DNA from: JBFHRE01 sp041746105
Lineage (GTDB): Bacteria; Actinomycetota; Acidimicrobiia; Spongiisociales; ZC4RG35
Assembly: GCA_041746105.1 (NCBI GenBank)
Contig: JBGTHP010000035.1
Span: 1 to 59,935 of the forward strand
Direction of reading: 5' to 3'
Length of the DNA stretch: 59,935 nucleotides
The notes beneath the pieces are model-generated. The model searched no databases and had not been told where the DNA came from. It worked only from the letters and a program-made list of their open reading frames with translations. The position numbers and the translations under genes are program-made. Shown one piece after another: positions 24,814 through 33,549 of the stretch; position 1 is the stretch's first letter, and each line of letters opens with the position of its first letter.

Positions 24814-26051
24814 GAATCGATCCGTTCGCGCTCTGTTTTCCGCCAGAACTGGATCAGCCCCCAGAAGTGCTCTGTGAACTCTTCGACTTCGTGCGCAGGG
24901 AACAGGACCGACACCTTGCGCCGGACTGCTTCCTTGGCTCGATCTGACGCGAAGTAATCGTATGCCACTTCGTCGAGGCCTCCGAGATGTTTCGAACAGA
25001 ACTCCTCGAATCGATCGGTTTCGTAACGTTCACGGGCGATCTCGGCGTATGCCTCTAGCTTCTCCCTATATCCCATGTCTGAATCGGCGATGAGGAAATA
25101 GGGCGTCCAGTCGGGCATGTGACGCATCTGGCGGCGAGTGGCAGCGCAATAGAGCGACCAGCGGATCTTGGCCTTCACCAGCCATGGGATGTGGAAGTGG
25201 AGGCTCGTGACCTGTGAGTCGGGGCATGCGTTGGCGAAGTCGATCGGGTGGAACGTTCCGTTTTTGCGCAAGGCCTCACAAGAGTTGAAGTCCCAACCAA
25301 AAAAAGAGTTGATGGTTTGTCCCATGTCGGACAATAGGGCCAGTTCGTCGGCGTTCACGAAATCGAAGTCGACCTTGTAGCGATCATGAAGTGATGCCGT
25401 GGGGTCATATCGCATGACGTTCACCTGGGGACCGACAGAGAGGATTCTGACAAACAGATCAAAGGGCTCTATCGCCTCCTGGAGATGCATGATCTGGCGA
25501 CCAGAGGAGTCGTATGCCTCCTGCAGTTGCTCGAGGTTGTCGACCCGGCTGACACCTCGCCACGCCCCACCGTCGAACGGTTTGATGTAGGCGGGGTAGC
25601 CGACGGCGCGACCGACTTGGTCCAGTTCGAACATCTGCGCATAACTGCTCAAGGTCATCTGCAAGTCCGGCTGCTGGTCGTACTCTTTGGGGGGTAACAA
25701 CACCGTCTTGGGAACAGGCAAACCCAGCCGCATCATGGCGGCATACGAGGTGTGTTTTTCCATGGACTGCAACGTGAAGGGGTTGTTGAGGACATACAGA
25801 TCGTCATGGACGATCGCCTTTTTGATCCACTCTCGCGAGGTGTGGTACCACGGCGTGAGACGATCGAGCAACACGTCATATCGAACCGGTTGGTCGAGAA
25901 AGAACGGCTCGATCGTCACCCTCTCCACCTCGAATGTGATGTCTTCTCCGCCGATACGCACTTGTGGTTTGAGCGTCCCGATGATGTCTTCATAGAAGAC
26001 GGGCCAACACAAGTCCGCTCCGAGGGACAAACCGATGGTTCTCACAGCCAT
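24810..26051 (-). CDS. ATP-grasp ligase-like protein
   Basis: 413 aa. A pre-ATP-grasp region (1–120) leads into 'MEKHTSYAAMMRLGLPVPKTVLLP', then the lid-like 'GYPAYIKPFDGGAWRGVSRV' and 'IMHLQEAIEPFDLFVRILSVG', with 'HPIDFANACPDS' late in the fold near the metal site. This is the general order of RimK/D-Ala-D-Ala ligase-type carboxylate–amine (or thiol) ligases. The last 100 residues are helical and unusual. It is flanked by two Fes-like esterases with 22 bases before and a four-base overlap after. The acceptor cannot be told from sequence. Confidence 0.8.
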   Translation of the reverse strand: MAVRTIGLSLGADLCWPVFYEDIIGTLKPQVRIGGEDITFEVERVTIEPFFLDQPVRYDVLLDRLTPWYHTSREWIKKAIVHDDLYVLNNPFTLQSMEKHTSYAAMMRLGLPVPKTVLLPPKEYDQQPDLQMTLSSYAQMFELDQVGRAVGYPAYIKPFDGGAWRGVSRVDNLEQLQEAYDSSGRQIMHLQEAIEPFDLFVRILSVGPQVNVMRYDPTASLHDRYKVDFDFVNADELALLSDMGQTINSFFGWDFNSCEALRKNGTFHPIDFANACPDSQVTSLHFHIPWLVKAKIRWSLYCAATRRQMRHMPDWTPYFLIADSDMGYREKLEAYAEIARERYETDRFEEFCSKHLGGLDEVAYDYFASDRAKEAVRRKVSVLFPAHEVEEFTEHFWGLIQFWRKTERERIDS

Positions 26052-26073
26052 CCCGGCAGCCTACCTGTCACGA

Positions 26074-27081
26074 TCAGGCTGGGAACAAAAAGCGGAGCCC
26101 CGGCTCGAAGTGGTCTCGCCATGCCCCCCAGTCGTGTCCGGCCCAGCTTTCGGTAAAAGAAATATCGACGAATTGATCCGCCAGCGACCTCGCCACACCC
26201 CGATTCCAGTCGATCAAACTCTCGTATCGACCGCAACTCTGATAGACCCAAGCACCGCCGAGCCTGGCGTCCACCGAGGCCACTTCGCAGAAGCGCGCGA
26301 TCGGCGCAAGCATCTCAGGCGAGAGCTGGGAATGTGTAGACGAAGCGAAGGTCCCCGACTGGAGAAACAACCGATCGAAGGTCCCCGGAAACGAATAGGC
26401 GGTGTGGAACGCGGCAACGGCGCCCAAGGATGCTCCCATGATCCCAAGTGGCGCCTCGAGAGCCACTCGACGAGCAACGTGGGGGAGGACCTCACCAACA
26501 ACGTGGGCGGCATGGGCTTCGGAAGCGACATACTCGGAATGGCGGACTCTGGGGTCAAGTAGCACCGCCCTCAAAGGCACGATCTCTTTTGTGGCGATCA
26601 ACACATCGAGCGCTCTCGCCAGATCCGCATGGTTCACGTAGTCGGAACCGTCGTGCACCACGAGCAACGGCAGAGGGGTCGACTCGGCGAAACCATGGGG
26701 TTGATAGAGCCGATGGGCGCGCCGGTGTTCAAGGACCCGCGATGACACCCTGATTTCGGAAATGATGCCGGCCGGAGCCTCGATTTCCAGAAACCGAGGC
26801 GGTTGATATCTCGAACCGATAGCCACCGAATTCTCACCAAAAGGATTGCTCGCCACCACGGGGTTGGCGGGGTCGAGGATGAGGTCGGGGTGGTCATTCG
26901 TCCAGACCCTGAGCCTGTACTCGATCCGGGCAAGATGGGGAAGGGGGATCTCCAGTTCCCATCTGTCCCCAACATGGGAGAAGGCGATGTCCTTGGGAAA
27001 CCGAGGCATGAACGTCGCCAACTCCACCCTCTGGGCGGGGCCCTCGAAGGAGAAGGAGACAGAACCACTGACACGGGTCAC
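26074..27081 (-). CDS. Enterochelin-esterase-like hydrolase with N-terminal sugar-binding-like domain
   Basis: 335 aa, GTG start. Residues 1–85 form a β-sandwich like the E-set/CBM48 domain that precedes many Fes-type esterases ('SVSFSFEGPAQRVELATFMPRF', 'WELEIPLPHLARIEYRLRV'). The hydrolase part has 'LPLLVVHDGSDYVNHADLARALD', 'APLGIMGASLGAVAAFHTAYSFP' (Ser in G-A-S-L-G), 'RLFLQSGTF' and 'WAGHDWGAWRDHFEPGL' (His). First gene of the four-enzyme series and paralogous in type to the gene two places downstream. Confidence 0.85.
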   Translation of the reverse strand: MTRVSGSVSFSFEGPAQRVELATFMPRFPKDIAFSHVGDRWELEIPLPHLARIEYRLRVWTNDHPDLILDPANPVVASNPFGENSVAIGSRYQPPRFLEIEAPAGIISEIRVSSRVLEHRRAHRLYQPHGFAESTPLPLLVVHDGSDYVNHADLARALDVLIATKEIVPLRAVLLDPRVRHSEYVASEAHAAHVVGEVLPHVARRVALEAPLGIMGASLGAVAAFHTAYSFPGTFDRLFLQSGTFASSTHSQLSPEMLAPIARFCEVASVDARLGGAWVYQSCGRYESLIDWNRGVARSLADQFVDISFTESWAGHDWGAWRDHFEPGLRFLFPA

Positions 27082-27148
27082 AGAGTCAGGCTATCTGTCG
27101 GAGACCGTTGGATACGACCGCCGGCAGCCTTGAGTTACCCTCAGATCG

Positions 27149-27541
27149 ATGCCGACGCTCTTCACCAGGATCATCAGCGGCGAAATACCAGGAACGTTCG
27201 TCTGGAAGGACGAACTTTGTGTGGCGTTTCTCAGCATCAACCCGATCAAGCCCGGACACACGCTGGTCGTCCCTGTGGCCGAGGTCGGTCATTGGATCGA
27301 TCTCGACGACAACACGAGCACCCACCTCATGACCGTCGCCAAGCAGATCGGGAAGGCAATCCAGGCGGAATGGAATCCGCATAGGGTCGGATTGATCGTT
27401 GCCGGCTATGAGGTGGACCACACTCATCTGCATGTGATCCCGACGTGGTCGATGCAAGACCTCGACTTCAAAAACGCGGCACTATCGGTCACACGCTCGG
27501 ATCTCGAAGAAGCAGCAAGCCTCATCTCGGCGCGTCTCTAG
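27149..27541 (+). CDS. HIT-family nucleotide hydrolase/transferase
   Basis: 130 aa. 'LFTRIISGEIPGTFVWKDELCVAFLSINPIKPGHTLVVP' is the standard HIT opening and 'VDHTHLHVIPTW' the His triad (H-x-H-x-H). It is of the HinT/Fhit-like class that cleaves nucleotide phosphoramidates or dinucleoside polyphosphates. It diverges from the esterase operon and ends convergent with the lyase gene (four bases shared). Confidence 0.94.
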   Translation: MPTLFTRIISGEIPGTFVWKDELCVAFLSINPIKPGHTLVVPVAEVGHWIDLDDNTSTHLMTVAKQIGKAIQAEWNPHRVGLIVAGYEVDHTHLHVIPTWSMQDLDFKNAALSVTRSDLEEAASLISARL

Positions 27542-28443
27542 GACGTCTGAGCCGGGAATCGCCCGGCCTTGGAGAGAAGCCCGACCACCGACTCGCCCAG
27601 GTGGCCCCGGAGCCAGTTCGCCGCCTCGATGAGCCGGTCGAGATCGATCCCCGTATCGAAACCCATGCGCCCGAGCATGTAGACGAGATCTTCTGTGCAG
27701 ATGTTGCCGGTCGCGTTGGGAGCGAACGGGCACCCGCCGATGCCGCCGAGGCTGGCGTCGAATGAACGCACCCCACTCTCGAGAGCCGCGTATGCATTGG
27801 CAATGCCGGTGTTGCGTGTGTTGTGAAAGTGAGTCCCGAGCTGTAACTCCGGTGGAACCAAATCGGCGATGGCGCCAAAACGCTCTTTGACGTCTTTGGG
27901 GGTAGCGACCCCGATCGTGTCGGCGAGGCTGAGGCGATGTGGCTTCGTTGCCAGACAAGCTTCCACCACTTTTACAACTCGCCCTATCTCAACTTCGCCA
28001 TCGTATGGGCATCCAAACGCAGCCGAGACGACGAGTGACGGCTCGATTCCGGCCGTCCGAGCCTTGGCGGCGATGAGATGCCATGCCGCGATTCCCTGAT
28101 CTGTGGTCGTACCCTGATTGCGGAGCGAAAAGGTATCGGACACGACCACCGCATACGCAATCTCATCACATCCGGCCGCGATCGCCCGGTCGAGACCGCG
28201 TTCGTTGAGGACGAGCCCGATGAATGAGGCCGGACGGTCGCGATCGAGTCCTGCCATCACTGCCTCGGCATCCGCCATCGCCGGCACTCGCTGCAGATGG
28301 ACAAACGAAGTGGCTTCGAGCCGGGAAACACCGGCGTCGAGCAATCGGCCGATCAGCTCGAGTTTGATCGCGGTCGGAAGAAGCTTCGCCTCGTTTTGTA
28401 GTCCATCACGTGGCGAAACATCGATGATCTCGGCGCGATCCAA
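27538..28443 (-). CDS. Hydroxymethylglutaryl-CoA lyase-type enzyme
   Basis: 301 aa from a TTG at 28441–28443 with GGAGGT five bases upstream, which decides the start; this gives 'AEIIDVSPRDGLQNEAKLLP', the proper family N-terminus. Other blocks are 'EATSFVHLQRVPAMADAE', 'VVSDTFSLRNQ', 'AAFGCPYDGEV', 'LADTIGVATP', 'GTHFHNTRNTGIANAYAALE' and 'ASLGGIGGCPFAPNATGNICTEDLVYML' (catalytic Cys in GGCPFA). It cleaves HMG-CoA to acetoacetate and acetyl-CoA in leucine breakdown; other HMGL-like substrates are possible as no leucine genes are near. Confidence 0.92.
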   Translation of the reverse strand: MDRAEIIDVSPRDGLQNEAKLLPTAIKLELIGRLLDAGVSRLEATSFVHLQRVPAMADAEAVMAGLDRDRPASFIGLVLNERGLDRAIAAGCDEIAYAVVVSDTFSLRNQGTTTDQGIAAWHLIAAKARTAGIEPSLVVSAAFGCPYDGEVEIGRVVKVVEACLATKPHRLSLADTIGVATPKDVKERFGAIADLVPPELQLGTHFHNTRNTGIANAYAALESGVRSFDASLGGIGGCPFAPNATGNICTEDLVYMLGRMGFDTGIDLDRLIEAANWLRGHLGESVVGLLSKAGRFPAQTS

Positions 28444-28521
28444 ACCTACCTCCAAGCCGTTGGCCGCCGATGCTACCCACGTGGAGGTGGCATCGACTCT
28501 TGCTGGTTTAGAGTCGCCGGA

Positions 28522-29532
28522 ATGCGGATTCTCGTCACAGGCGGCGCCGGTTACATAGGGAGCCACACAGTTGTGGCCCTGATCGAGGCCGGATACGAAC
28601 CGGTGGTCGTGGACAGCCTTGCCAACTCCAAACGTTCGGTCCTCGAACGTATCGGCCTGATCACCGGGATGGTGCCCGAGTTCCATCAGCAAGACATTCG
28701 GGACGAGGCGGCGATCGACCGACTGATGGCTTCAGGAATCGAGGCGGTGATTCACTTCGCAGGACTCAAAGCGGTGGGCGAAAGCGTTACCAACCCGCTC
28801 GCCTACTACGAGAACAACGTTGCAGGTTCTACCGCCCTTCTGAAGGTGATGGAACACCACCGCGTTCGCTCGATCGTCTTCAGCTCATCGGCGACGGTCT
28901 ACGGAGACCCGGATGCGGTTCCGGTGACCGAGTTGATGCCACCAAAACGACCAACAAACCCCTACGGCATGACAAAGCTCATGATCGAAGAAATCTTGCG
29001 CGATGTCCACGCGGCGAACAGATCGTGGAATGTAGGAATCCTGCGGTATTTCAACCCGGCGGGAGCTCACGCGTCGGGAGTCATCGGAGAGGACCCGCAT
29101 GACATCCCCAACAACTTGATGCCGTTCATATCCCAGGTCGCGGCAGAACAGCTACCAAAGCTGAGTGTCTTCGGTGATGACTATCCGACCGTCGACGGAA
29201 CCGGCGTCCGCGATTACATCCATGTCGTGGACCTGGCGGCGGGGCACATCGCTGCGTTGAAACGGCTCGAGGTCGAACCTGGATTCCACATCTGGAACCT
29301 GGGTACCGGTTCGGGGACTTCGGTCCTGGAAATGGTCAGAGCGTTCGAAGATTCCACCGGCGTTCACATCCCCTATGAGATAGTTGGACGCAGGCCCGGA
29401 GACATCGCCGCGATCTGGGCGGATCCAAATCTGGCCAGGGCCGAGCTGTCATGGCAGGCGCTGTTGAGTGTCGTCGACATGTGTCGCGACTCCTGGAACT
29501 GGCAGCAGTACGCCCTCGGTTTGAAGGACTGA
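28522..29532 (+). CDS. galE: UDP-glucose 4-epimerase
   Basis: 336 aa. NAD-binding 'VTGGAGYIGSH', catalytic 'SSSATVYGDP' (Ser/Thr) and 'NPYGMTKLMIEEIL' (Y-x-x-x-K), 'RYFNPAGAHASG', 'VFGDDYPTVDGTGVRDYIHVVDLA' and 'NLGTGSGTSVLEMV' fit GalE throughout. It interconverts UDP-glucose and UDP-galactose for cell-envelope sugars. The final TGA is immediately followed by the stop of the convergent acyltransferase gene. Confidence 0.96.
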   Translation: MRILVTGGAGYIGSHTVVALIEAGYEPVVVDSLANSKRSVLERIGLITGMVPEFHQQDIRDEAAIDRLMASGIEAVIHFAGLKAVGESVTNPLAYYENNVAGSTALLKVMEHHRVRSIVFSSSATVYGDPDAVPVTELMPPKRPTNPYGMTKLMIEEILRDVHAANRSWNVGILRYFNPAGAHASGVIGEDPHDIPNNLMPFISQVAAEQLPKLSVFGDDYPTVDGTGVRDYIHVVDLAAGHIAALKRLEVEPGFHIWNLGTGSGTSVLEMVRAFEDSTGVHIPYEIVGRRPGDIAAIWADPNLARAELSWQALLSVVDMCRDSWNWQQYALGLKD

Positions 29533-30282
29533 TCAGCCGGCTCGGGTCTGACTTCTCCATTCCTCCAGGGTGGCCTCGATGAACGCCCGCGACGCCTCAA
29601 GCTGAGCGGCAGCGTCACCGTCTTCGCGGGAGAGTGGCGCGCCGAAACGAATCCGCACTCGCGCTCCGAAGGGGAACGGCAGGAACTTCGAGACTCGCCA
29701 GCTGCCGTCGATGGCAGCAGGTACCACCGGCAATCGTTCGGCCGCCCGCAGGAGCGCCTCGCCCCCAGCCCGTTTGAAGTCCCCGAGCGAGCCGTCCTTG
29801 GATCGGGTGCCTTCTGGGAATATGACCACACTCACATCACGTTCCTGTGCCGTTTTTGCCATCTGAGTGATCGCCCGCACCGACTGAAGCCGATCGGTGC
29901 GGTCGATCAGCGCATTCCCGCCGTGTTTGAGATTGAGCGATATGCTCGGAATCCATTTGCCCAATTCCGCCTTGGCAACGTACTTGGGGAAGTTGCTGTA
30001 GAGATAGCCTCCGATCATGGCGATATCGAGCAGGCTCTGATGATTGGCAATGATCGCGTAGCCCGTGCGCGGCTCGACCGCTGGGTCTTTGGTCACCTCG
30101 ATACTGGCGCCGCACAGGCGATAGACCTCAATCAGCGTCCTTTGTAGCGAAGCCATCACATACTCGAACGGGCGCAGGCCGAACGGTCGTGCCAGTCGCC
30201 CTGCGACGTCGAAAACGACGACCGCCAAGCCGAACAACAGCATGAATGGGAGCGACATCACCCAACCGAGCACCTTTTTCAC
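29533..30282 (-). CDS. plsC: 1-acyl-sn-glycerol-3-phosphate acyltransferase (PlsC type)
   Basis: 249 aa. A membrane helix near the N-terminus (LPFMLLFGLAVVVFDVAG) is followed by the acyltransferase motifs 'IIANHQSLLDIAMIG' (N-H-x4-D), 'HGGNALIDRTDR', 'VVIFPEGTRSKDG' (F-P-E-G-T-R-S) and 'VVPAAIDGSW'. It makes phosphatidic acid from lysophosphatidic acid at the inner membrane face. The next gene upstream (hydrolase) ends nine bases before its start, so they may share a transcript. Confidence 0.93.
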   Translation of the reverse strand: MKKVLGWVMSLPFMLLFGLAVVVFDVAGRLARPFGLRPFEYVMASLQRTLIEVYRLCGASIEVTKDPAVEPRTGYAIIANHQSLLDIAMIGGYLYSNFPKYVAKAELGKWIPSISLNLKHGGNALIDRTDRLQSVRAITQMAKTAQERDVSVVIFPEGTRSKDGSLGDFKRAGGEALLRAAERLPVVPAAIDGSWRVSKFLPFPFGARVRIRFGAPLSREDGDAAAQLEASRAFIEATLEEWRSQTRAG

Positions 30283-30291
30283 CTTCTCAGG

Positions 30292-31257
30292 CTACCTTGC
30301 AAACGTCCGGTCAAATGAGCGCACGATCGCGTCCACCATCGCGTCCCGGTGGCGCAAGTGGAGCACAGCGTGACCGGCTCCCTCGACCCAGATCAGATCA
30401 CTTCCCGGCCAGTGTTGAGCAAGGGCGATCGTTGTCGCAGGCGGTACGAAGCCATCCTTCGTTCCCGCGAGCAACACTGCCGAACGGTGGTGGGGGAGTA
30501 CGGGACGGTCGAGAACGCTGACAGAAGACAACACCGACCTCACATCGTCTGCCACCTCGCGCCCCCCGAGCCGTTCCCAGGCGATGGCCTTGCGCAACAC
30601 CCCGTCGAGGTAAACGGGCCCTGGACTGTGGGATGCGGCCAACGGGGCGACGGCAATCTCGAAGTCGACAGTGGTCGAGGCGAGCGCGGCGAGGTTGCCT
30701 CCCATGGAAAACCCTGCAACACCGGGTCGAGTCGACCTGGCCGCCCACGCCAGCAACGACCTCGCCTCATGAATGGCGCCGAACCCCATAACTGCGAAGT
30801 CGGCAACGGTGCGTATTGCCTGCTCGGGGTCGGCCGTGGTCCGGCGACCGCCGTAAAGCGGGATGTCGAAGCTGATCGATCCGATACCGCGCTCCGCCAA
30901 AGCCACGGCCAGCCTTCGCCGTCTTCCGAATCCGTGGTCGTTCCAGGCGGGCATGAGCACACACAGGCGGTCTCCACCGCGACCCGGTTCGACCATCTCG
31001 AGCGGTACGACCCGCGCCGCCTCCGGCAGGAAATCCGCAACCGGGCTCGTCATGTGACCGCGTATGACTCGATAACCACGGTGTTCTTCTTTCTTTCCCC
31101 AAACCGGATCGATCGTCGGGATCGGTGTGTCCGGATCGGGCACGGCCGAGAGGAGCGACAGGGATTCCCGGTCGCCCCAGCCGTCCGGAAAAACCCCGGA
31201 ACTCCGTCGAGTGACCTGGAAGGCGAGCACCGAGGCGGCGTCGAGGAAATGCATCAT
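30292..31257 (-). CDS. Alpha/beta hydrolase, DUF2048/Abhd18-like
   Basis: 321 aa from the ATG at 31255–31257, four bases inside lysA (ATGA). 'RLCVLMPAWNDHGFGRRRRLAVALAERGIGSISFDIPLYGGRRT' front, 'PGVAGFSMGGNLAALAST' nucleophile (G-F-S-M-G), 'VLLAGTKDGFVPPATT' acid, 'VEGAGHAVLHLRHRDAMVDAIV' His. No signal peptide. The pattern 'SFDIPLYGGRRT' recalls the Abhd18 (DUF2048) hydrolases. The substrate is unknown; coupling to lysA may be only positional. Confidence 0.85.
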   Translation of the reverse strand: MMHFLDAASVLAFQVTRRSSGVFPDGWGDRESLSLLSAVPDPDTPIPTIDPVWGKKEEHRGYRVIRGHMTSPVADFLPEAARVVPLEMVEPGRGGDRLCVLMPAWNDHGFGRRRRLAVALAERGIGSISFDIPLYGGRRTTADPEQAIRTVADFAVMGFGAIHEARSLLAWAARSTRPGVAGFSMGGNLAALASTTVDFEIAVAPLAASHSPGPVYLDGVLRKAIAWERLGGREVADDVRSVLSSVSVLDRPVLPHHRSAVLLAGTKDGFVPPATTIALAQHWPGSDLIWVEGAGHAVLHLRHRDAMVDAIVRSFDRTFAR

Positions 31258-32528
31258 CCAATGTCGGTCGCGAGCAGATCGTCCAAGGTCTCCCGCCTGA
31301 CCACCAGCCTGGCATTGCCGTCCGCGACAAAGACGACTGCCGGCCTCGGGACTTTGTTGTAGTTGGAGCCCATCGAGGCGCCGTAGGCGCCGGTCACAGG
31401 GGTGGCGATCAAGTCGCCCACTCGGATATCGGCGGGAACCGCTCCCTCTCTGACCAACAGATCGCCCGACTCGCAATGTTTACCGACCAACCGGATCGGC
31501 CTGTCCCTGACCTGGTCGATGGCGCGGGGCAGGAACGTCTCGTACCCGCTCCCGTAGAGGACCGGGCGGGGGTTATCGCTCATGCCGCCGTCGACCGCAA
31601 CATATGTCCGTAGCCCTGCCACCTCCTTGATGGTCCCCACGGTGTAGAGAGTCAGTGCCGCCGACGCCACGATCGAGCGCCCTGGCTCCACGGACAACCT
31701 CGCGGTCAACCCCACCGCCGCCGCAGCCGTTTCGAGCACCTCGGCCCATGCTTCGAGGGAAGGAGCGGTCTCACCCTCGACGTAGGCGACACCGAGACCA
31801 CCACCGATGTTGACTTCCTGCATGTCCCTGGCTTTCGAGAAACCGGCGACCGTTGCCAGGGCCATGGCAAACGAATCAACTCTGAACACCTGGGACCCGA
31901 TGTGGGCGTGAATCCCGACGAGTTTCATCGCCGCACTGCGAGTAGCGCGCTCGACCGCCGCTTCGGCGGCGCCGGTGGAAACTGTGAACCCGAACTTCGA
32001 GTCGTCCTGGCCGGTGGAGACGTACTCGTGGGTGTGAGCCTCGATCCCGGGAGTGATCCGGATGAGAACGCTGGGGACCGGGGCCCCTTGAGCGACAAGG
32101 TGTTCGATTCGGTCGATTTCGTCAAAACTGTCCACGACGATGCGGCCGGCACCGGCTTCGAGTGACATCAACAGCTCGGCCTCCGATTTGTTGTTGCCGT
32201 GGACTACGAGATCCGATGCCGGCACACCAGCCTCCAATGCCACGTGCATCTCACCCGCAGTCGCAACATCAAGGCGCATACCCTCTTCATGTGCCAGACG
32301 TGCCATCGCCCGACACAGGAACGCCTTGGTCGCATAAATCGCGTTTCCCTGGCCAAAGGCCGCCACCGCCCGACGAGCGGCACTGCGGAGGTGGGCCTCG
32401 TCGTAGACAAAGAGAGGAGTGCCATATGTTTGTGCGAGTTCGGCCATCGTCATCCCGCCGACCGTCAGCCCGCCGGTTCGGTCGACATCGGCTGTCTGAG
32501 GGAGCAATGAACGTTGGATCGGGTTCAC
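31254..32528 (-). CDS. lysA: Diaminopimelate decarboxylase
   Basis: 424 aa from the GTG at 32526–32528. PLP Lys in 'AIYATKAFLCRAM', 'HGNNKSEAEL', 'GIHAHIGSQVF', 'NIGGGLGVAYV', 'SVEPGRSIVASAALTLYTVG', 'VAVDGGMSDNPRPVLYG', 'GKHCESGDLLV', 'TGAYGASMGSNYN' match LysA fully. It makes L-lysine from meso-diaminopimelate, and so also sets the DAP pool for peptidoglycan. The start has no obvious ribosome site; a slightly shorter protein is possible. Confidence 0.95.
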   Translation of the reverse strand: MNPIQRSLLPQTADVDRTGGLTVGGMTMAELAQTYGTPLFVYDEAHLRSAARRAVAAFGQGNAIYATKAFLCRAMARLAHEEGMRLDVATAGEMHVALEAGVPASDLVVHGNNKSEAELLMSLEAGAGRIVVDSFDEIDRIEHLVAQGAPVPSVLIRITPGIEAHTHEYVSTGQDDSKFGFTVSTGAAEAAVERATRSAAMKLVGIHAHIGSQVFRVDSFAMALATVAGFSKARDMQEVNIGGGLGVAYVEGETAPSLEAWAEVLETAAAAVGLTARLSVEPGRSIVASAALTLYTVGTIKEVAGLRTYVAVDGGMSDNPRPVLYGSGYETFLPRAIDQVRDRPIRLVGKHCESGDLLVREGAVPADIRVGDLIATPVTGAYGASMGSNYNKVPRPAVVFVADGNARLVVRRETLDDLLATDIG

Positions 32529-32607
32529 GGGCCGACGATGGTAGAAGATAGCGGGTTCAGTTCCTACCGCCGGATGTCGATGATCCCCATGACACGAAAG
32601 GATGACG

Positions 32608-32829
32608 ATGAGGATCACGACACTTCTTGCACGGCTGGTGACGGTCTCTGGGATCATGCTGGCCATCGTGACGGCGGTCGTCGCCTTCCTCGCCGATGCG
32701 CCAATGGCCCTCGTCGTGACCGGACTCGGACTGGCATCGTCCGTGTACGGGCACATGGTTCAGAGATCGGCATCGCCGAGATCCGAGACCGGCCAAACCC
32801 ACCAACTGGTTGGGGCAACGTCTCGTTGA
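32608..32829 (+). CDS. Small two-helix membrane protein, unknown
   Basis: 73 aa from the ATG at 32608, with AAAGG six bases upstream. Residues about 6–27 (LARLVTVSGIMLAIVTAVVAFLA) and 32–50 (MALVVTGLGLASSVYGHMV) are two hydrophobic helices, followed by a polar tail. It diverges from lysA. There is no recognised family. Confidence 0.5.
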   Translation: MRITTLLARLVTVSGIMLAIVTAVVAFLADAPMALVVTGLGLASSVYGHMVQRSASPRSETGQTHQLVGATSR

Positions 32830-32982
32830 GGGACCTCGTCTAAGGCCGCAAGGGTCCAAAACCACCAGGCGCCGGTCGGACTCCGACCGGCGTCGCCAGT
32901 TGGGTCGAAATACCCCTAATTTGCAGTGGACTTCCTACGATTGCTCGTATAAGATCACGCCACGAGTCGGGAGTGCAGCGTT

Positions 32983-33336
32983 ATGCGGGAATCTCCGCAC
33001 GTTGGGGTGTCGAGCAAATATCGCTCTCGCGTTCTCGCGCTGATTGCGGCGGTAATGCTCAGCCTTCCAGTCCTTGCCCTTCCGGCCGGCGCGTCCACCA
33101 CTCCGGCCAACTGCACCAAGTCACAACACCACCACACTCGCTCGGTGTCAAGATCAGTCGGGTCATCGTCGAGTATGAGCTACTTGAGTGCCGACGAAGG
33201 CCGCGCCAAAAAAGTGCTCTACGGCGCAACCGGATCAAGATCTTCGATCACCCACCGACGCACGGTCTGTCAGGGAAGCGCTCCGGGCTCGGTCCAGATC
33301 GTCCGTCCTGACAAGGTCTCGACACCCATTCGATAG
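32983..33336 (+). CDS. Possible small secreted protein, perhaps broken
   Basis: 117 aa. The N-terminus is a convincing Sec signal (KYRSRVLALIAAVMLSLPVLALPAGAS, cleavage after AGA). After it the sequence turns into low-complexity His/Ser-rich text with no fold signs, and the other two frames remain open and change character along the region. This suggests either a short secreted peptide or a frameshifted remnant of a longer exported protein. No ribosome site is clear. Confidence 0.4.
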   Translation: MRESPHVGVSSKYRSRVLALIAAVMLSLPVLALPAGASTTPANCTKSQHHHTRSVSRSVGSSSSMSYLSADEGRAKKVLYGATGSRSSITHRRTVCQGSAPGSVQIVRPDKVSTPIR

Positions 33337-33358
33337 GTCTACTCGGGGTCCGCTACAT

Positions 33359-33547
33359 CTACGTCGGTTGATCCTGGCCCCTGCGCCGAGCGTCCGCGAG
33401 CAGATACCACCATCCCGCGCCGTGGGCGGCGATGCCAAGACCGAGCATCAACGTGACTATCCAGTAGCCGAAAATGGCGGCGGCCACGGCTGCAACTGAA
33501 GCCGTTATCACCAGCGCCAGACGTACACCATTGAGGGGCCCAAACAT
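33359..33547 (-). CDS. Small membrane protein downstream of corA
   Basis: 62 aa. The ATG at 33545–33547 is two bases after the corA stop, so it is co-translated. Two hydrophobic helices (VRLALVITASVAAVAAAIFGYWIVTLMLGLGIAAHGAGWWYLL region) are followed by a basic tail 'ADARRRGQDQPT'. It could be an accessory subunit or just an operon partner of CorA; no family recognised. Confidence 0.65.
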   Translation of the reverse strand: MFGPLNGVRLALVITASVAAVAAAIFGYWIVTLMLGLGIAAHGAGWWYLLADARRRGQDQPT

Positions 33548-33549
33548 CC

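Noticed and set aside
30349..31362. 337-aa plus-strand frame opposite the hydrolase and lysA
   Set aside because: Shadow of two real minus-strand genes.
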